Assembly (NCBI GenBank): GCA_944319815.1
Contig: CALUEX010000003.1
Location: forward strand, 55,384-119,383
Origin: an uncultured Prevotella sp.
Lineage (GTDB): Bacteria > Bacteroidota > Bacteroidia > Bacteroidales > Bacteroidaceae
DNA length: 64,000 bases
Direction of reading: 5' to 3'
In this document: positions 45,910-53,090 of the stretch, in pieces
How the letters are laid out: every line of letters starts with the position of its first letter
How positions within the stretch are numbered: the first letter of the stretch is position 1
Program-made: the position numbers and the translations under genes
The notes under the pieces: generated by a model
Told to the model about the DNA's origin: nothing
Database searches by the model: none
What the model saw: only the letters and a program-made list of their open reading frames with translations

Positions 45910-47024
45910 AACTGTCACAATTTAAGTTTAAACTTCCTGAAGAACTGATTGCGCTCAATCCGCCCTACCACCGCGACGAATGCCGACTGATGGTGGTTCA
46001 CAGGGTCTCAAAGAAGATTGAAATGTACAAGACGGACGACAAGGGCGAGCCTTTGAAGGACGATGAAGGCAACCCCGAGTTCCTTGATTTCCGCAACATC
46101 CTCGACTATTTCGATGAAGGCGACGCCTTCATATTCAACGACACGAAGGTCTTTCCGGCACGCCTTTACGGCACGAAGGAGAAGACCGACGCCAAAATCG
46201 AGGTGTTCCTGCTGCGCGAACTGAACGAGGAGATGCGCCTTTGGGACGTCCTGGTAGAACCGGCACGCAAAATCCGCATCGGCAACAAGCTGTTTTTCGA
46301 CGACAGCGGTGCCATGGTGGCCGAGGTGATTGACAACACGACGAGCCGCGGACGCACGCTGCGCTTCCTGTACGACTGCCCGCATGACGAGTTCAAGCGC
46401 GACCTCTATGCCCTCGGCGAGGCACCCCTGCCCCACTACATCGTTGACCGCCGCCCCGCGACAAAGGAAGACTTGGATGACTTCCAGTGCATCTACGCAA
46501 AGAACGAAGGTGCCGTAACGGCTCCCGCTTCGGGGCTTCACTTCAGCCGTGAGCTGATGAAGCGCATGGAAATCAAGGGCATCGAGTTTGCTTTCATTAC
46601 GCTACACTGCGCATTGGGCAACTTCCACGACATCGAGGTTGAAGACCTGACAAAGCACAAGATGGACTCCGAACAGATGTTCATCGGCGCCGAAGCCTGC
46701 AAGACCGTCAACGAGGCAAAGCGGGCGGGACACCATGTGTGCGCCGTAGGCACAAGTGTCGCAAAGGCTACGGAGACCGCCGTAGGCACGGACAAGTTCT
46801 TGAAGGAATACGAGGGATGGACTAACAAGTTCATATTCCCGCCCTACGAGTTCGGCGTTGCCGACTCGATGATAGCCAACTTCTACCATCCCATGTCAAC
46901 GTTGCTGATGTCCACGGCTGCATTCGGCGGCTACGAACTGGTTATGGAGGCCTACGACATGGCAGTGAAGAACGGCTACAAGTTCGGCTGCTACGGCGAC
47001 GCAATGCTGATTGTGAACGACTAA
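45906..47024 (+). CDS. queA: S-adenosylmethionine:tRNA ribosyltransferase-isomerase QueA
   Basis: The start is taken at [20 protein letters not shown] (45906), overlapping the truB stop; the frame is open 17 codons further. This gives 372 residues. QueA makes epoxyqueuosine in tRNA. Recognisable segments are [30 protein letters not shown] and [14 protein letters not shown]. The C-terminal [17 protein letters not shown] is also typical. It has the small insertion [19 protein letters not shown] at about residue 40, seen in Bacteroidetes forms. Its product pairs functionally with TruB only as another tRNA modifier. Confidence 0.96.
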   Translation: MKLSQFKFKLPEELIALNPPYHRDECRLMVVHRVSKKIEMYKTDDKGEPLKDDEGNPEFLDFRNILDYFDEGDAFIFNDTKVFPARLYGTKEKTDAKIEVFLLRELNEEMRLWDVLVEPARKIRIGNKLFFDDSGAMVAEVIDNTTSRGRTLRFLYDCPHDEFKRDLYALGEAPLPHYIVDRRPATKEDLDDFQCIYAKNEGAVTAPASGLHFSRELMKRMEIKGIEFAFITLHCALGNFHDIEVEDLTKHKMDSEQMFIGAEACKTVNEAKRAGHHVCAVGTSVAKATETAVGTDKFLKEYEGWTNKFIFPPYEFGVADSMIANFYHPMSTLLMSTAAFGGYELVMEAYDMAVKNGYKFGCYGDAMLIVND

Positions 47025-47115
47025 AGGAAATGAAAAGTGAAAAATGAAAAGTGAAAAAGCCATTAGCTAACACGCTATAATATAATTTTTCACTTTTCAT
47101 TTTTAATTTAACGAA
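47025..47115. repeat. AT-rich inverted repeat between queA and folK
   Basis: GAAAAATGAAAAGTGAAAAA (about 47038-47057) is mirrored by TTTTTCACTTTTCATTTTTA (47086-47105). It may terminate the queA transcript or form a leader stem for folK. Confidence 0.6.
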
Positions 47116-47544
47116 GTGCACACAGTTTACCTTGGATTAGGCACTAACCTCGGCGACCGGAGGCACAACATAGCCGAGGCCGTGAGGCTTATCGGCGAGC
47201 GGGTAGGCACCGTCAGGCGCCTGTCATCACTGTTCGAGACCGAGCCGTGGGGCTTCTCGTCAGACAATATGTTCGTCAATGCCGCCGTGAAGGTTGACAC
47301 CATGCTAAGTCCGCGGGGCGTGCTTGAGGCCACGCAGGCCATCGAACGCATAATGGGGCGTACCGAAAAGTCCGCCAACAGACAATACCACGACCGCCTG
47401 ATTGACATTGACATCCTCATTTACGACGACGTAAAAATTGACGAACCCGACCTGAAGATACCTCATCCGCTGATGCACGAGCGCGACTTCGTCATGCGGC
47501 CGCTCGGCGAGATACTCCAACCAACGGCAAGACATGACCAATAG
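47116..47544 (+). CDS. folK: 2-amino-4-hydroxy-6-hydroxymethyldihydropteridine pyrophosphokinase
   Basis: A 142-residue FolK protein of folate synthesis, next after FolB in the pathway. The start codon is GTG (47116), chosen because MHTVYLGLGTNLGDRRHNIA aligns with the usual N-terminus. Family motifs are YLGLGTNLGDR, LFETEPWGF and RQYHDRLIDIDILIYDDV (two Asp bind magnesium), then IPHPLMHERDFVMRPL. Length is slightly short but complete. The next small gene overlaps its end by 11 bp. Confidence 0.95.
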   Translation: MHTVYLGLGTNLGDRRHNIAEAVRLIGERVGTVRRLSSLFETEPWGFSSDNMFVNAAVKVDTMLSPRGVLEATQAIERIMGRTEKSANRQYHDRLIDIDILIYDDVKIDEPDLKIPHPLMHERDFVMRPLGEILQPTARHDQ

Positions 47545-47848
47545 CGACATGGAAAACAATGCTGCACAAAAAGAACAAAGCATCGGGTGGGAAGACGTGT
47601 TCAACGTTGCCACCACAATATCCTTGGGCTTGTACTTTTTCGTAAACAAGAAAGTTAGCCACAACCCGTGGATGTACATCCTTGCCGGGGCGTGCATCTT
47701 GGCCGTAGGCGTATGCCACTTTGCCTATCGCCGCAAGCTGAACAAAGGCAAAAAGAAGCGCGCCGTCACCTTCAACGAGGTGTTTTGCACCTTCGTCGGA
47801 GCAGCTTCCATCGTCATAGGAATATGGGAACTCATCGCCGGAGACTGA
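47534..47848 (+). CDS. Small membrane protein, hypothetical
   Basis: A 104-residue protein with three hydrophobic segments (FNVATTISLGLYFFVN, WMYILAGACILAVGVCHFAY and FCTFVGAASIVIGIWEL) and a basic loop RRKLNKGKKKRA. No family recognised. It overlaps folK by 11 bp; a later start at Met 6 (47549) is possible. It is the first of three tandem small membrane genes. The arrangement suggests they are co-expressed; function unknown. Confidence 0.7.
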   Translation: MTNSDMENNAAQKEQSIGWEDVFNVATTISLGLYFFVNKKVSHNPWMYILAGACILAVGVCHFAYRRKLNKGKKKRAVTFNEVFCTFVGAASIVIGIWELIAGD

Positions 47849-47937
47849 CAACCGACCGACGTTTTAACCCTTCAACACTTCTACTTCCCATCGGGACTTA
47901 CAACCGCAAACTAATCAACAAGACATAAGAAACGGCC

Positions 47938-48201
47938 ATGAACAACCTGTTAGTAAAGTTTTTCTATTACGGCGACCTGCTTTTCATGATGCTTTTCATC
48001 ATCGCCGCCGTGGCGTTAGACATCCCCTGGCTCACCATCGCCAGCGCAACGGCACTGTTGGTGTTCGGCATTGCCGGCACGGTGCACGCCCTGATGACGC
48101 GCGACGGACGGCCGCAAAACTACATTTACGTCTGCGCCTTTGACGCCCTAATCGCCCTTGTGGCAATCATCTGGGGCATCGTCGGCGGATGGTGGTACTA
48201 A
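47938..48201 (+). CDS. Small membrane protein, hypothetical
   Basis: An 87-residue protein with three TM segments (LLFMMLFIIAAVALDIPWL, SATALLVFGIAGTVHAL and YVCAFDALIALVAIIWGIV) joined by the loop MTRDGRPQNY. No family recognised. It shares its layout (TM-TM-short polar loop with DG-TM) with the next gene, so the two may be distant paralogues. It lies 89 bp after the previous small gene and 12 bp before the next. Confidence 0.7.
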   Translation: MNNLLVKFFYYGDLLFMMLFIIAAVALDIPWLTIASATALLVFGIAGTVHALMTRDGRPQNYIYVCAFDALIALVAIIWGIVGGWWY

Positions 48202-48213
48202 AACCGATGCGCA

Positions 48214-48465
48214 ATGAACAAAAGTAACGCCCTCGACTGGATGCTCACCTCCATCTGGTACCTGCTCATCCTGCTATTCATTGACGCTCTCCTGTGGTTC
48301 GGCTCAACGTCATATTTCGTCATCTCGGGCATCGTCATGCTCGTCGGCATTGTCGGGATGCTTTTAACATTGTCGTGCCACGACGGAGTGAAAAGTCCCC
48401 GCTTCGCCCTATCGGCCGTCATCTTCGCGGGTGGGGCGGTGTTTGCATTGCTGCCGTTTGTATAG
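48214..48465 (+). CDS. Small membrane protein, hypothetical
   Basis: An 83-residue protein with three TM segments (WYLLILLFIDALLWFGS, YFVISGIVMLVGIVGMLL and FALSAVIFAGGAVFALLPF) and a loop SCHDGVKSPR, like the DG loop of the preceding gene. No family recognised. Closely spaced (12 bp) to the upstream gene, so probably in the same transcript. Function unknown. Confidence 0.68.
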   Translation: MNKSNALDWMLTSIWYLLILLFIDALLWFGSTSYFVISGIVMLVGIVGMLLTLSCHDGVKSPRFALSAVIFAGGAVFALLPFV

Positions 48466-48564
48466 TAAACAACCGTAAAACGCCATGCGGCAGAGCTGCA
48501 ACAGCCAACCGCCAAAGGGCAAGAAAAGCGAACATTAATGGACACATTTAGCCGACATCCACTA

Positions 48565-48671
48565 TAGGGACACAATTCATTATGTCCGCACGTTCTGGAA
48601 GAACGTTTTTATTGGCACTGCCGGCTTATACGCCTCTCCGAGGCGTGCGGACATAATAAATTATGTCCCTA
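48565..48671. mobile_element. REPIN-like element with GGGACACAATT palindromes
   Basis: TAGGGACACAATTCATTATG... (48565-48592) and 48644-48671 are 28-bp inverted repeats with two mismatches. Each arm is itself a near-palindrome (GGACACAATTCATTATGTCC). Inside are two small hairpins, ACGTTCT...AGAACGT and CGCCTC...GAGGCG. The arms start TAGGGAC like those at 11108 and 36310. Confidence 0.75.
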
Positions 48672-48749
48672 CAAGGGGTGTTTTTCTTATACCTAACTCA
48701 CGATAAATCATGTCCCTACGGTTGGCAGTTTACAAATTTTGATAAAAGC

Positions 48750-48785
48750 GAAAGCGCGAACGGCAATGCAGCCATTCGCGCTTTC
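48750..48785 (-). terminator. rpsO terminator
   Basis: GAAAGCGCGAACGGC (48750-48764) and GCCATTCGCGCTTTC (48771-48785) pair with one mismatch. On the minus strand GCTTTTATC follows. It is 37 bp past the rpsO stop. Confidence 0.8.
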
Positions 48786-48821
48786 ATACTTAACATTAAA
48801 ACTATTCTTCTTTGCCTTGGC

Positions 48822-49091
48822 TTAACGACGCAGACCAAGTTTCTTGATTATCGCACGGTAGCGGTTGATGTCGCGCTTGTAAAGATAATCGAGCAGACGG
48901 CGACGCTTGCCGACGAGGATTGTCAGCGAACGCTGCGTTACGTGGTCCTTGTGGTTCTTCTTAAGGTGCTCGGTCAAGTGAGCGATACGGTAAGAGAACA
49001 ATGCGATTTGGCTCTCTGCCGAACCCGTGTCAGTGTTTGAAGCACCGTAAGTGCCGAAGATTTCCTGCTTTTTAGCTGAATCTAAATACAT
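48822..49091 (-). CDS. rpsO: 30S ribosomal protein S15
   Basis: The start is taken at MYLDSAKKQEIFGTYGASNT (49091), giving 89 residues, the standard S15 length; 19 further upstream codons are open but not conserved. TGSAESQIALFSYRIAHLTE, HLKKNHKDHVTQRSLTILVG and KRRRLLDYL match the S15 signature. It binds 16S rRNA helices 20-22 early in 30S assembly. It is monocistronic with its own promoter and terminator; pnp, its common neighbour elsewhere, is absent. Confidence 0.98.
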   Translation of the reverse strand: MYLDSAKKQEIFGTYGASNTDTGSAESQIALFSYRIAHLTEHLKKNHKDHVTQRSLTILVGKRRRLLDYLYKRDINRYRAIIKKLGLRR

Positions 49092-49197
49092 TTGTTGTGA
49101 TTGATTAATGGTTGTTGAATTACATCCTTCCCCCGGCCAACCCATCAATCAAGGGCGCGCCCGGCGTCGAATGCATCGGATTTTCCGAATTCGGCTG

Positions 49198-49205
49198 CAA
49201 AGGTA
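49198..49205 (-). promoter_or_regulatory. Bacteroidetes -7 element for rpsO
   Basis: The minus strand reads TACCTTTG, matching TAnnTTTG, about 107 bp upstream of the ATG. The resulting leader could house autoregulation by S15, but no structure was identified. Confidence 0.5.
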
Positions 49206-49879
49206 CGACAATAAATGAAAAATGAAAAATGAAAAATGAAAAATCTGTTGGCGTGCAAGGCATTTTTAACATTTGGCCAATAGGCATACGCTTCATGGAG
49301 TTTTCAGGAAATGACACTTTGCCATACAATAAAGCGAAAGCACGACACATTGATTTGACGAGACGCCCCGAGACGGCGCTCTTTTGCGGAACAAACATTT
49401 TATGCGGAAATATCGCACGCAGAGGTGTGCACGCATAACATTCACGTTGCCAACATCTTACGTATGTTTTACACCTTCATGTGCAATGACAGGGCATGAG
49501 AAACGGCACGGAATGCCACATCTTAGCTGCCAAAAGACGGCATCCAGCGTCGTCAACGGCGGCCTTCCGGCAGTTAATCAGCCACCTTTCAGCCCCTAAT
49601 CGGTGGCCTTTTAGGGTCTCGTTTGTGCCCTTTGGCAGTTTCATTGATGCCCTTTTGCGACGCGAACGGCAACGGACGGCGCAACGGACGGCCACAGGCC
49701 GACATTCAACCACCTAAATTCGCACGATTAGAAGGACATTTCACGGTTGACACTTTGGACGGCCATACCGCGACAAGGGTGTCAATATGTAATATCTGCG
49801 ACATTACATAAAGAAACGGAAAAACCGGAACATTGATATTTTTCTTAATCCTTAATTCTTAATTCTTAATTAAATAATG

Positions 49880-49887
49880 TAATTTTG
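49880..49887 (+). promoter_or_regulatory. Bacteroidetes -7 element for typA
   Basis: TAATTTTG matches TAnnTTTG and lies 25 bp before the typA ATG. Confidence 0.55.
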
Positions 49888-49912
49888 CACCTGATTTTAT
49901 TAAGGTATTAGT

Positions 49913-51715
49913 ATGCAAGACATTAGAAACATTGCGATTATCGCCCACGTAGACCACGGCAAGACGACGCTCGTGGACAAGATGATGTTGGCCGGAAACC
50001 TGTTCCGTGACGGACAGGACTTGAGCGGCCAGGTACTCGACAGCAACGACCTGGAGCGTGAGCGAGGGATAACGATACTATCGAAAAACGTCTCGATAAA
50101 CTGGAAAGGAACGAAAATCAACATCATAGACACCCCGGGACACTCCGACTTCGGCGGCGAGGTGGAGCGCGTCTTGAACATGGCCGACGGCTGCCTGCTG
50201 CTGGTTGACGCCTTCGAGGGGCCGATGCCGCAGACGCGCTTCGTGCTCCAGAAGGCCCTGCAAATAGGCTTGAAGCCCATCGTCGTGGTGAACAAGGTTG
50301 ACAAGCCCAACTGTAGGCCCGAAGAGGTGTACGAGATGGTGTTCGACCTGATGTTCTCGCTCAACGCCACCGAGGACCAACTTGACTTCCCCGTGGTGTA
50401 CGGCTCGGCCAAGAACGGCTGGATGGGCGAAGACTACAAAGTGCCTACCGACGACATTAACTACCTGCTCGACAAGATTGTAGAGGTAATCCCGGCGCCG
50501 CGCGCACTCGAGGGCACGCCGCAGATGCTCATAACCAGCCTCGACTATTCAAGCTATACGGGCCGTATCGCCGTGGGGCGCGTCCACCGCGGCACACTTA
50601 CCGAGGGCATGAACGTAACCATCTGCCACCGCGACGGCTCGCAGGAAAAGACCAAAATCAAGGAGCTGCACACCTTCGAGGGCATGGGGCACGTAAAGAC
50701 GCAAAGCGTATCGAGCGGCGACATCTGCGCCATCATAGGCCTGGAGAAGTTCGAAATAGGCGACACCATCTGCGACTTCGAGAACCCGGAGCCGCTGCCT
50801 CCCATCGCGATTGACGAGCCTACGATGAGTATGTTGTTCACCATCAACGACTCGCCGTTCTTCGGCAAGGAAGGAAAGTTCGTCACCAGCCGCCACATCA
50901 ACGACCGCCTGCAAAAGGAATTGGAGAAGAACCTCGCCCTGCGCGTGGCCCCCTTCGGCGACTCTACCGACAAATGGCTCGTAAGCGGACGAGGAGTGCT
51001 CCACCTGTCGGTGCTCATCGAAACGATGCGCCGCGAGGGTTACGAGCTTCAAGTGGGACAACCGCAGGTGATATACAAGGAAATCGACGGCGTAAAATGC
51101 GAGCCGATAGAAGAGCTTACCATAAACGTGCCCGAGGAGTTTGCCAGCAAGATGATTGACATGGTTACCCGGCGAAAGGGCGAAATGACGTCGATGGAAA
51201 GCCAGGCCGACCGCGTCAACATAGAGTTCGACGTGCCCTCGCGCGGCATCATAGGCCTGCGCACCAACGTGCTGACCGCCAGCCAGGGCGAAGCCATCAT
51301 GGCCCACCGCTTCAAGGAGTACCAACCTTACAAGGGAGACATCACCCGCCGCATAAACGGAAGCATGATAGCAATGGAGACAGGCACGGCCTACGCATAC
51401 TCAATCGACAAGCTGCAAGACCGCGGAAAGTTCTTCATTGACCCGGGCGAGGAAGTCTACGCCGGCGAGGTTGTAGGCGAACACGTGCATGACAACGACC
51501 TTGTGGTGAACGTTACGAAGGCCAAGCAGCTTACAAACACACGCGCCAGCGGCTCTGACGACAAGGCCCGCATCGTGCCGCGCACCGTCCTTTCGCTTGA
51601 AGAAGCACTCGAATACATCAAGGAAGACGAACTTGTGGAGGTCACGCCGAAGTCGATGCGTATGCGCAAAATCATCCTCGACCACAACGACCGCAAGCGC
51701 GCCAACAAGCAGTAA
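49913..51715 (+). CDS. typA: Translational GTPase TypA/BipA
   Basis: A 600-residue ribosome-binding GTPase related to EF-G and LepA, required for 50S assembly and growth under cold or stress in other bacteria. Domain I has IAHVDHGKTTLVDKM (about 9-23), RERGITILSKN, DTPGHSDFGGEVERV and VVNKVDKPNC. The EF-G-like domains III and V follow, with the TypA-specific C-terminal region TPKSMRMRKIILDHNDRKRA. Length is standard. It is flanked by AATTAAG-type AT-rich repeats on both sides. Probably monocistronic. Confidence 0.98.
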   Translation: MQDIRNIAIIAHVDHGKTTLVDKMMLAGNLFRDGQDLSGQVLDSNDLERERGITILSKNVSINWKGTKINIIDTPGHSDFGGEVERVLNMADGCLLLVDAFEGPMPQTRFVLQKALQIGLKPIVVVNKVDKPNCRPEEVYEMVFDLMFSLNATEDQLDFPVVYGSAKNGWMGEDYKVPTDDINYLLDKIVEVIPAPRALEGTPQMLITSLDYSSYTGRIAVGRVHRGTLTEGMNVTICHRDGSQEKTKIKELHTFEGMGHVKTQSVSSGDICAIIGLEKFEIGDTICDFENPEPLPPIAIDEPTMSMLFTINDSPFFGKEGKFVTSRHINDRLQKELEKNLALRVAPFGDSTDKWLVSGRGVLHLSVLIETMRREGYELQVGQPQVIYKEIDGVKCEPIEELTINVPEEFASKMIDMVTRRKGEMTSMESQADRVNIEFDVPSRGIIGLRTNVLTASQGEAIMAHRFKEYQPYKGDITRRINGSMIAMETGTAYAYSIDKLQDRGKFFIDPGEEVYAGEVVGEHVHDNDLVVNVTKAKQLTNTRASGSDDKARIVPRTVLSLEEALEYIKEDELVEVTPKSMRMRKIILDHNDRKRANKQ

Positions 51716-51729
51716 ACCGCGTAGCGCAT

Positions 51730-51817
51730 AATTAAGAATTAAGAGTTAAGAATTAAGAAAATCATCCTTGTTGCAGCAAGACATATTTTCTTAATTCTTA
51801 ACTCTTAATTCTTAATT
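51730..51817. repeat. 33-bp perfect AT-rich inverted repeat downstream of typA
   Basis: 51730-51762 (AATTAAGAATTAAGAGTTAA...) is the exact reverse complement of 51785-51817, loop 22 nt. Similar CTTAATTCTTAATT units lie upstream of typA at 49846-49872. It could end the typA transcript. Confidence 0.8.
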
Positions 51818-51872
51818 CCCCGACTCTTAATTTTTAAATTCCCTTCTATTAATTCTTTAACTACAAAAAGGT

Positions 51873-52895
51873 ATGAGATACAGGACAACAGCCATTCTTT
51901 TGTTTTTATTCGCGCTGTGTTCCAGCGCACAAATCAGGCTCATTGACGTGGCGGACGGCAGTCCGGTGCAGGCCGCAAGCGTGTTCGTTGACGGCGGACG
52001 GTGTGTCGGCGTGAGCGGCAACGACGGCCTGCTGCCGCTGCCCAAGGGGTATAACGGCATGGTGACGGTGCAGCATATCAATTACGGGAGCAAAGAGTTC
52101 CGCACAGATACGGTACACAGCGGCACGGTGAGGCTGACTCCTTACGTATATGCAATACCCGAGGTGACGGCCAAATACGAGCGGCCTGACTATCTGGTGA
52201 TGACCGTTTACGAGCGCAGCTACATGATTACGGACTCCGTTCCGTCGTCGTTCAGCGACGCAGTGTTCGACTATTACATACCGCTACGCCATGGACGCAT
52301 AAAGCGCAAGGCCCTCTCGACAAGGAACTTGCACAAAATCAGACAGAAAGAAAACGGTCGGTCGGAATATTACACCAGTCCTACGCTGATTAAATTGAAG
52401 AAGCGAAGCCTGCTCGACAAGCTCCGCGACAAGGGCTATTTAGACGGTTCGGCTGCCAGCGGAACAGTGAAGCGCAGCCGCAACGGCACCAGACAGGCCA
52501 TAAGGAACGACACCGTGGCCAAGACGTTGACAGTATATACCGACAGCGTTTGTGGCGGAAGCGAGGGCAAATCATATAACTTCTTCGGAATAAAGTTTCA
52601 CTTTTATTGCTATAAAGAGGGCGAAACGTATGACACACGGCAGGGAACGCCCACTTTGAGAAACCTTGTCAGCATGTATGAATACCTTGACATGTCGTTG
52701 AAAATGCCCGGAAAAAAGTTCAAGAAGGTTAGAGCCAAGACCTTCGGTGAGCTTTACGTAACTGGCGTCAGGCATTGTACTAAAAAAGAGATGAAGGCCG
52801 CCATGAAGGCGGAAGAGCAGCGGACGGTTACCGTTCCGCAAGGCATTCCGCCATTAAGCGCGCCCCTTGCCGAGGCCGTAAGCCGCATGAAATGA
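51873..52895 (+). CDS. Exported protein with N-terminal carboxypeptidase-regulatory-like domain
   Basis: A 340-residue protein with a signal peptide (MRYRTTAILLFLFALCSS then AQ). Residues about 20-90 (IRLIDVADGSPVQAASVFVD...VTVQHINYGSKEF) resemble the beta-sandwich of carboxypeptidase-regulatory-like domains common at the start of Bacteroidetes outer-membrane proteins. The rest (about 95-300) is basic, with SFSDAVFDYYIPLRHGRIKR, and matches no family I can name with confidence. It is probably periplasmic or envelope-associated. It is convergent with the TonB-family gene, with REP-like hairpins in between. Confidence 0.72.
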   Translation: MRYRTTAILLFLFALCSSAQIRLIDVADGSPVQAASVFVDGGRCVGVSGNDGLLPLPKGYNGMVTVQHINYGSKEFRTDTVHSGTVRLTPYVYAIPEVTAKYERPDYLVMTVYERSYMITDSVPSSFSDAVFDYYIPLRHGRIKRKALSTRNLHKIRQKENGRSEYYTSPTLIKLKKRSLLDKLRDKGYLDGSAASGTVKRSRNGTRQAIRNDTVAKTLTVYTDSVCGGSEGKSYNFFGIKFHFYCYKEGETYDTRQGTPTLRNLVSMYEYLDMSLKMPGKKFKKVRAKTFGELYVTGVRHCTKKEMKAAMKAEEQRTVTVPQGIPPLSAPLAEAVSRMK

Positions 52896-52949
52896 GGCGG
52901 TTACGCAGCTTCCGGGCTGCGCTTGGCAGCCATTTGCACACAGCTCACA

Positions 52950-53075
52950 AACAGGCATTTTGCGAAAGACGGCCTTTTGGCTTCCAAAAGGCCGTCTTTT
53001 GCATTGTAAAAGGTGGCCTTTTGCAAGCTAAAAGACCACCTTTTACAATGCCGCTGATTATCAGGCAGATAGGCA
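52950..53075. terminator. Two tandem REP-like hairpins between convergent genes
   Basis: First: AAAGACGGCCTTTTGG (52965-52980) with CCAAAAGGCCGTCTTT (52984-52999), perfect. Second: CATTGTAAAAGGTGGCCTTTT (53002-53022) with 53030-53050, one mismatch. The tail GCCGCTGATTATCAGGC (53050-53066) is the shared tail of this family. They lie between two convergent genes and likely terminate both. Confidence 0.75.
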
Positions 53076-53090
53076 ATGGTCGTTTGCCTT

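Larger units (their letters stand above)
49092..49912. other. Long intergenic region between rpsO and typA
   Basis: No supported gene in 821 bp. It contains the rpsO promoter (minus-strand TACCTTTG at 49205-49198), four tandem ATGAAAA units (49215-49242), a degenerate AAAAGG/CCTTTT repeat copy (about 49510-49640; GGCCTTTTAGGG, GTTAATCAGCCACC), an AT-rich CTTAATTCTTAATT run (49840-49872) and the typA promoter. Short open frames here coincide with the repeats. Confidence 0.6.
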
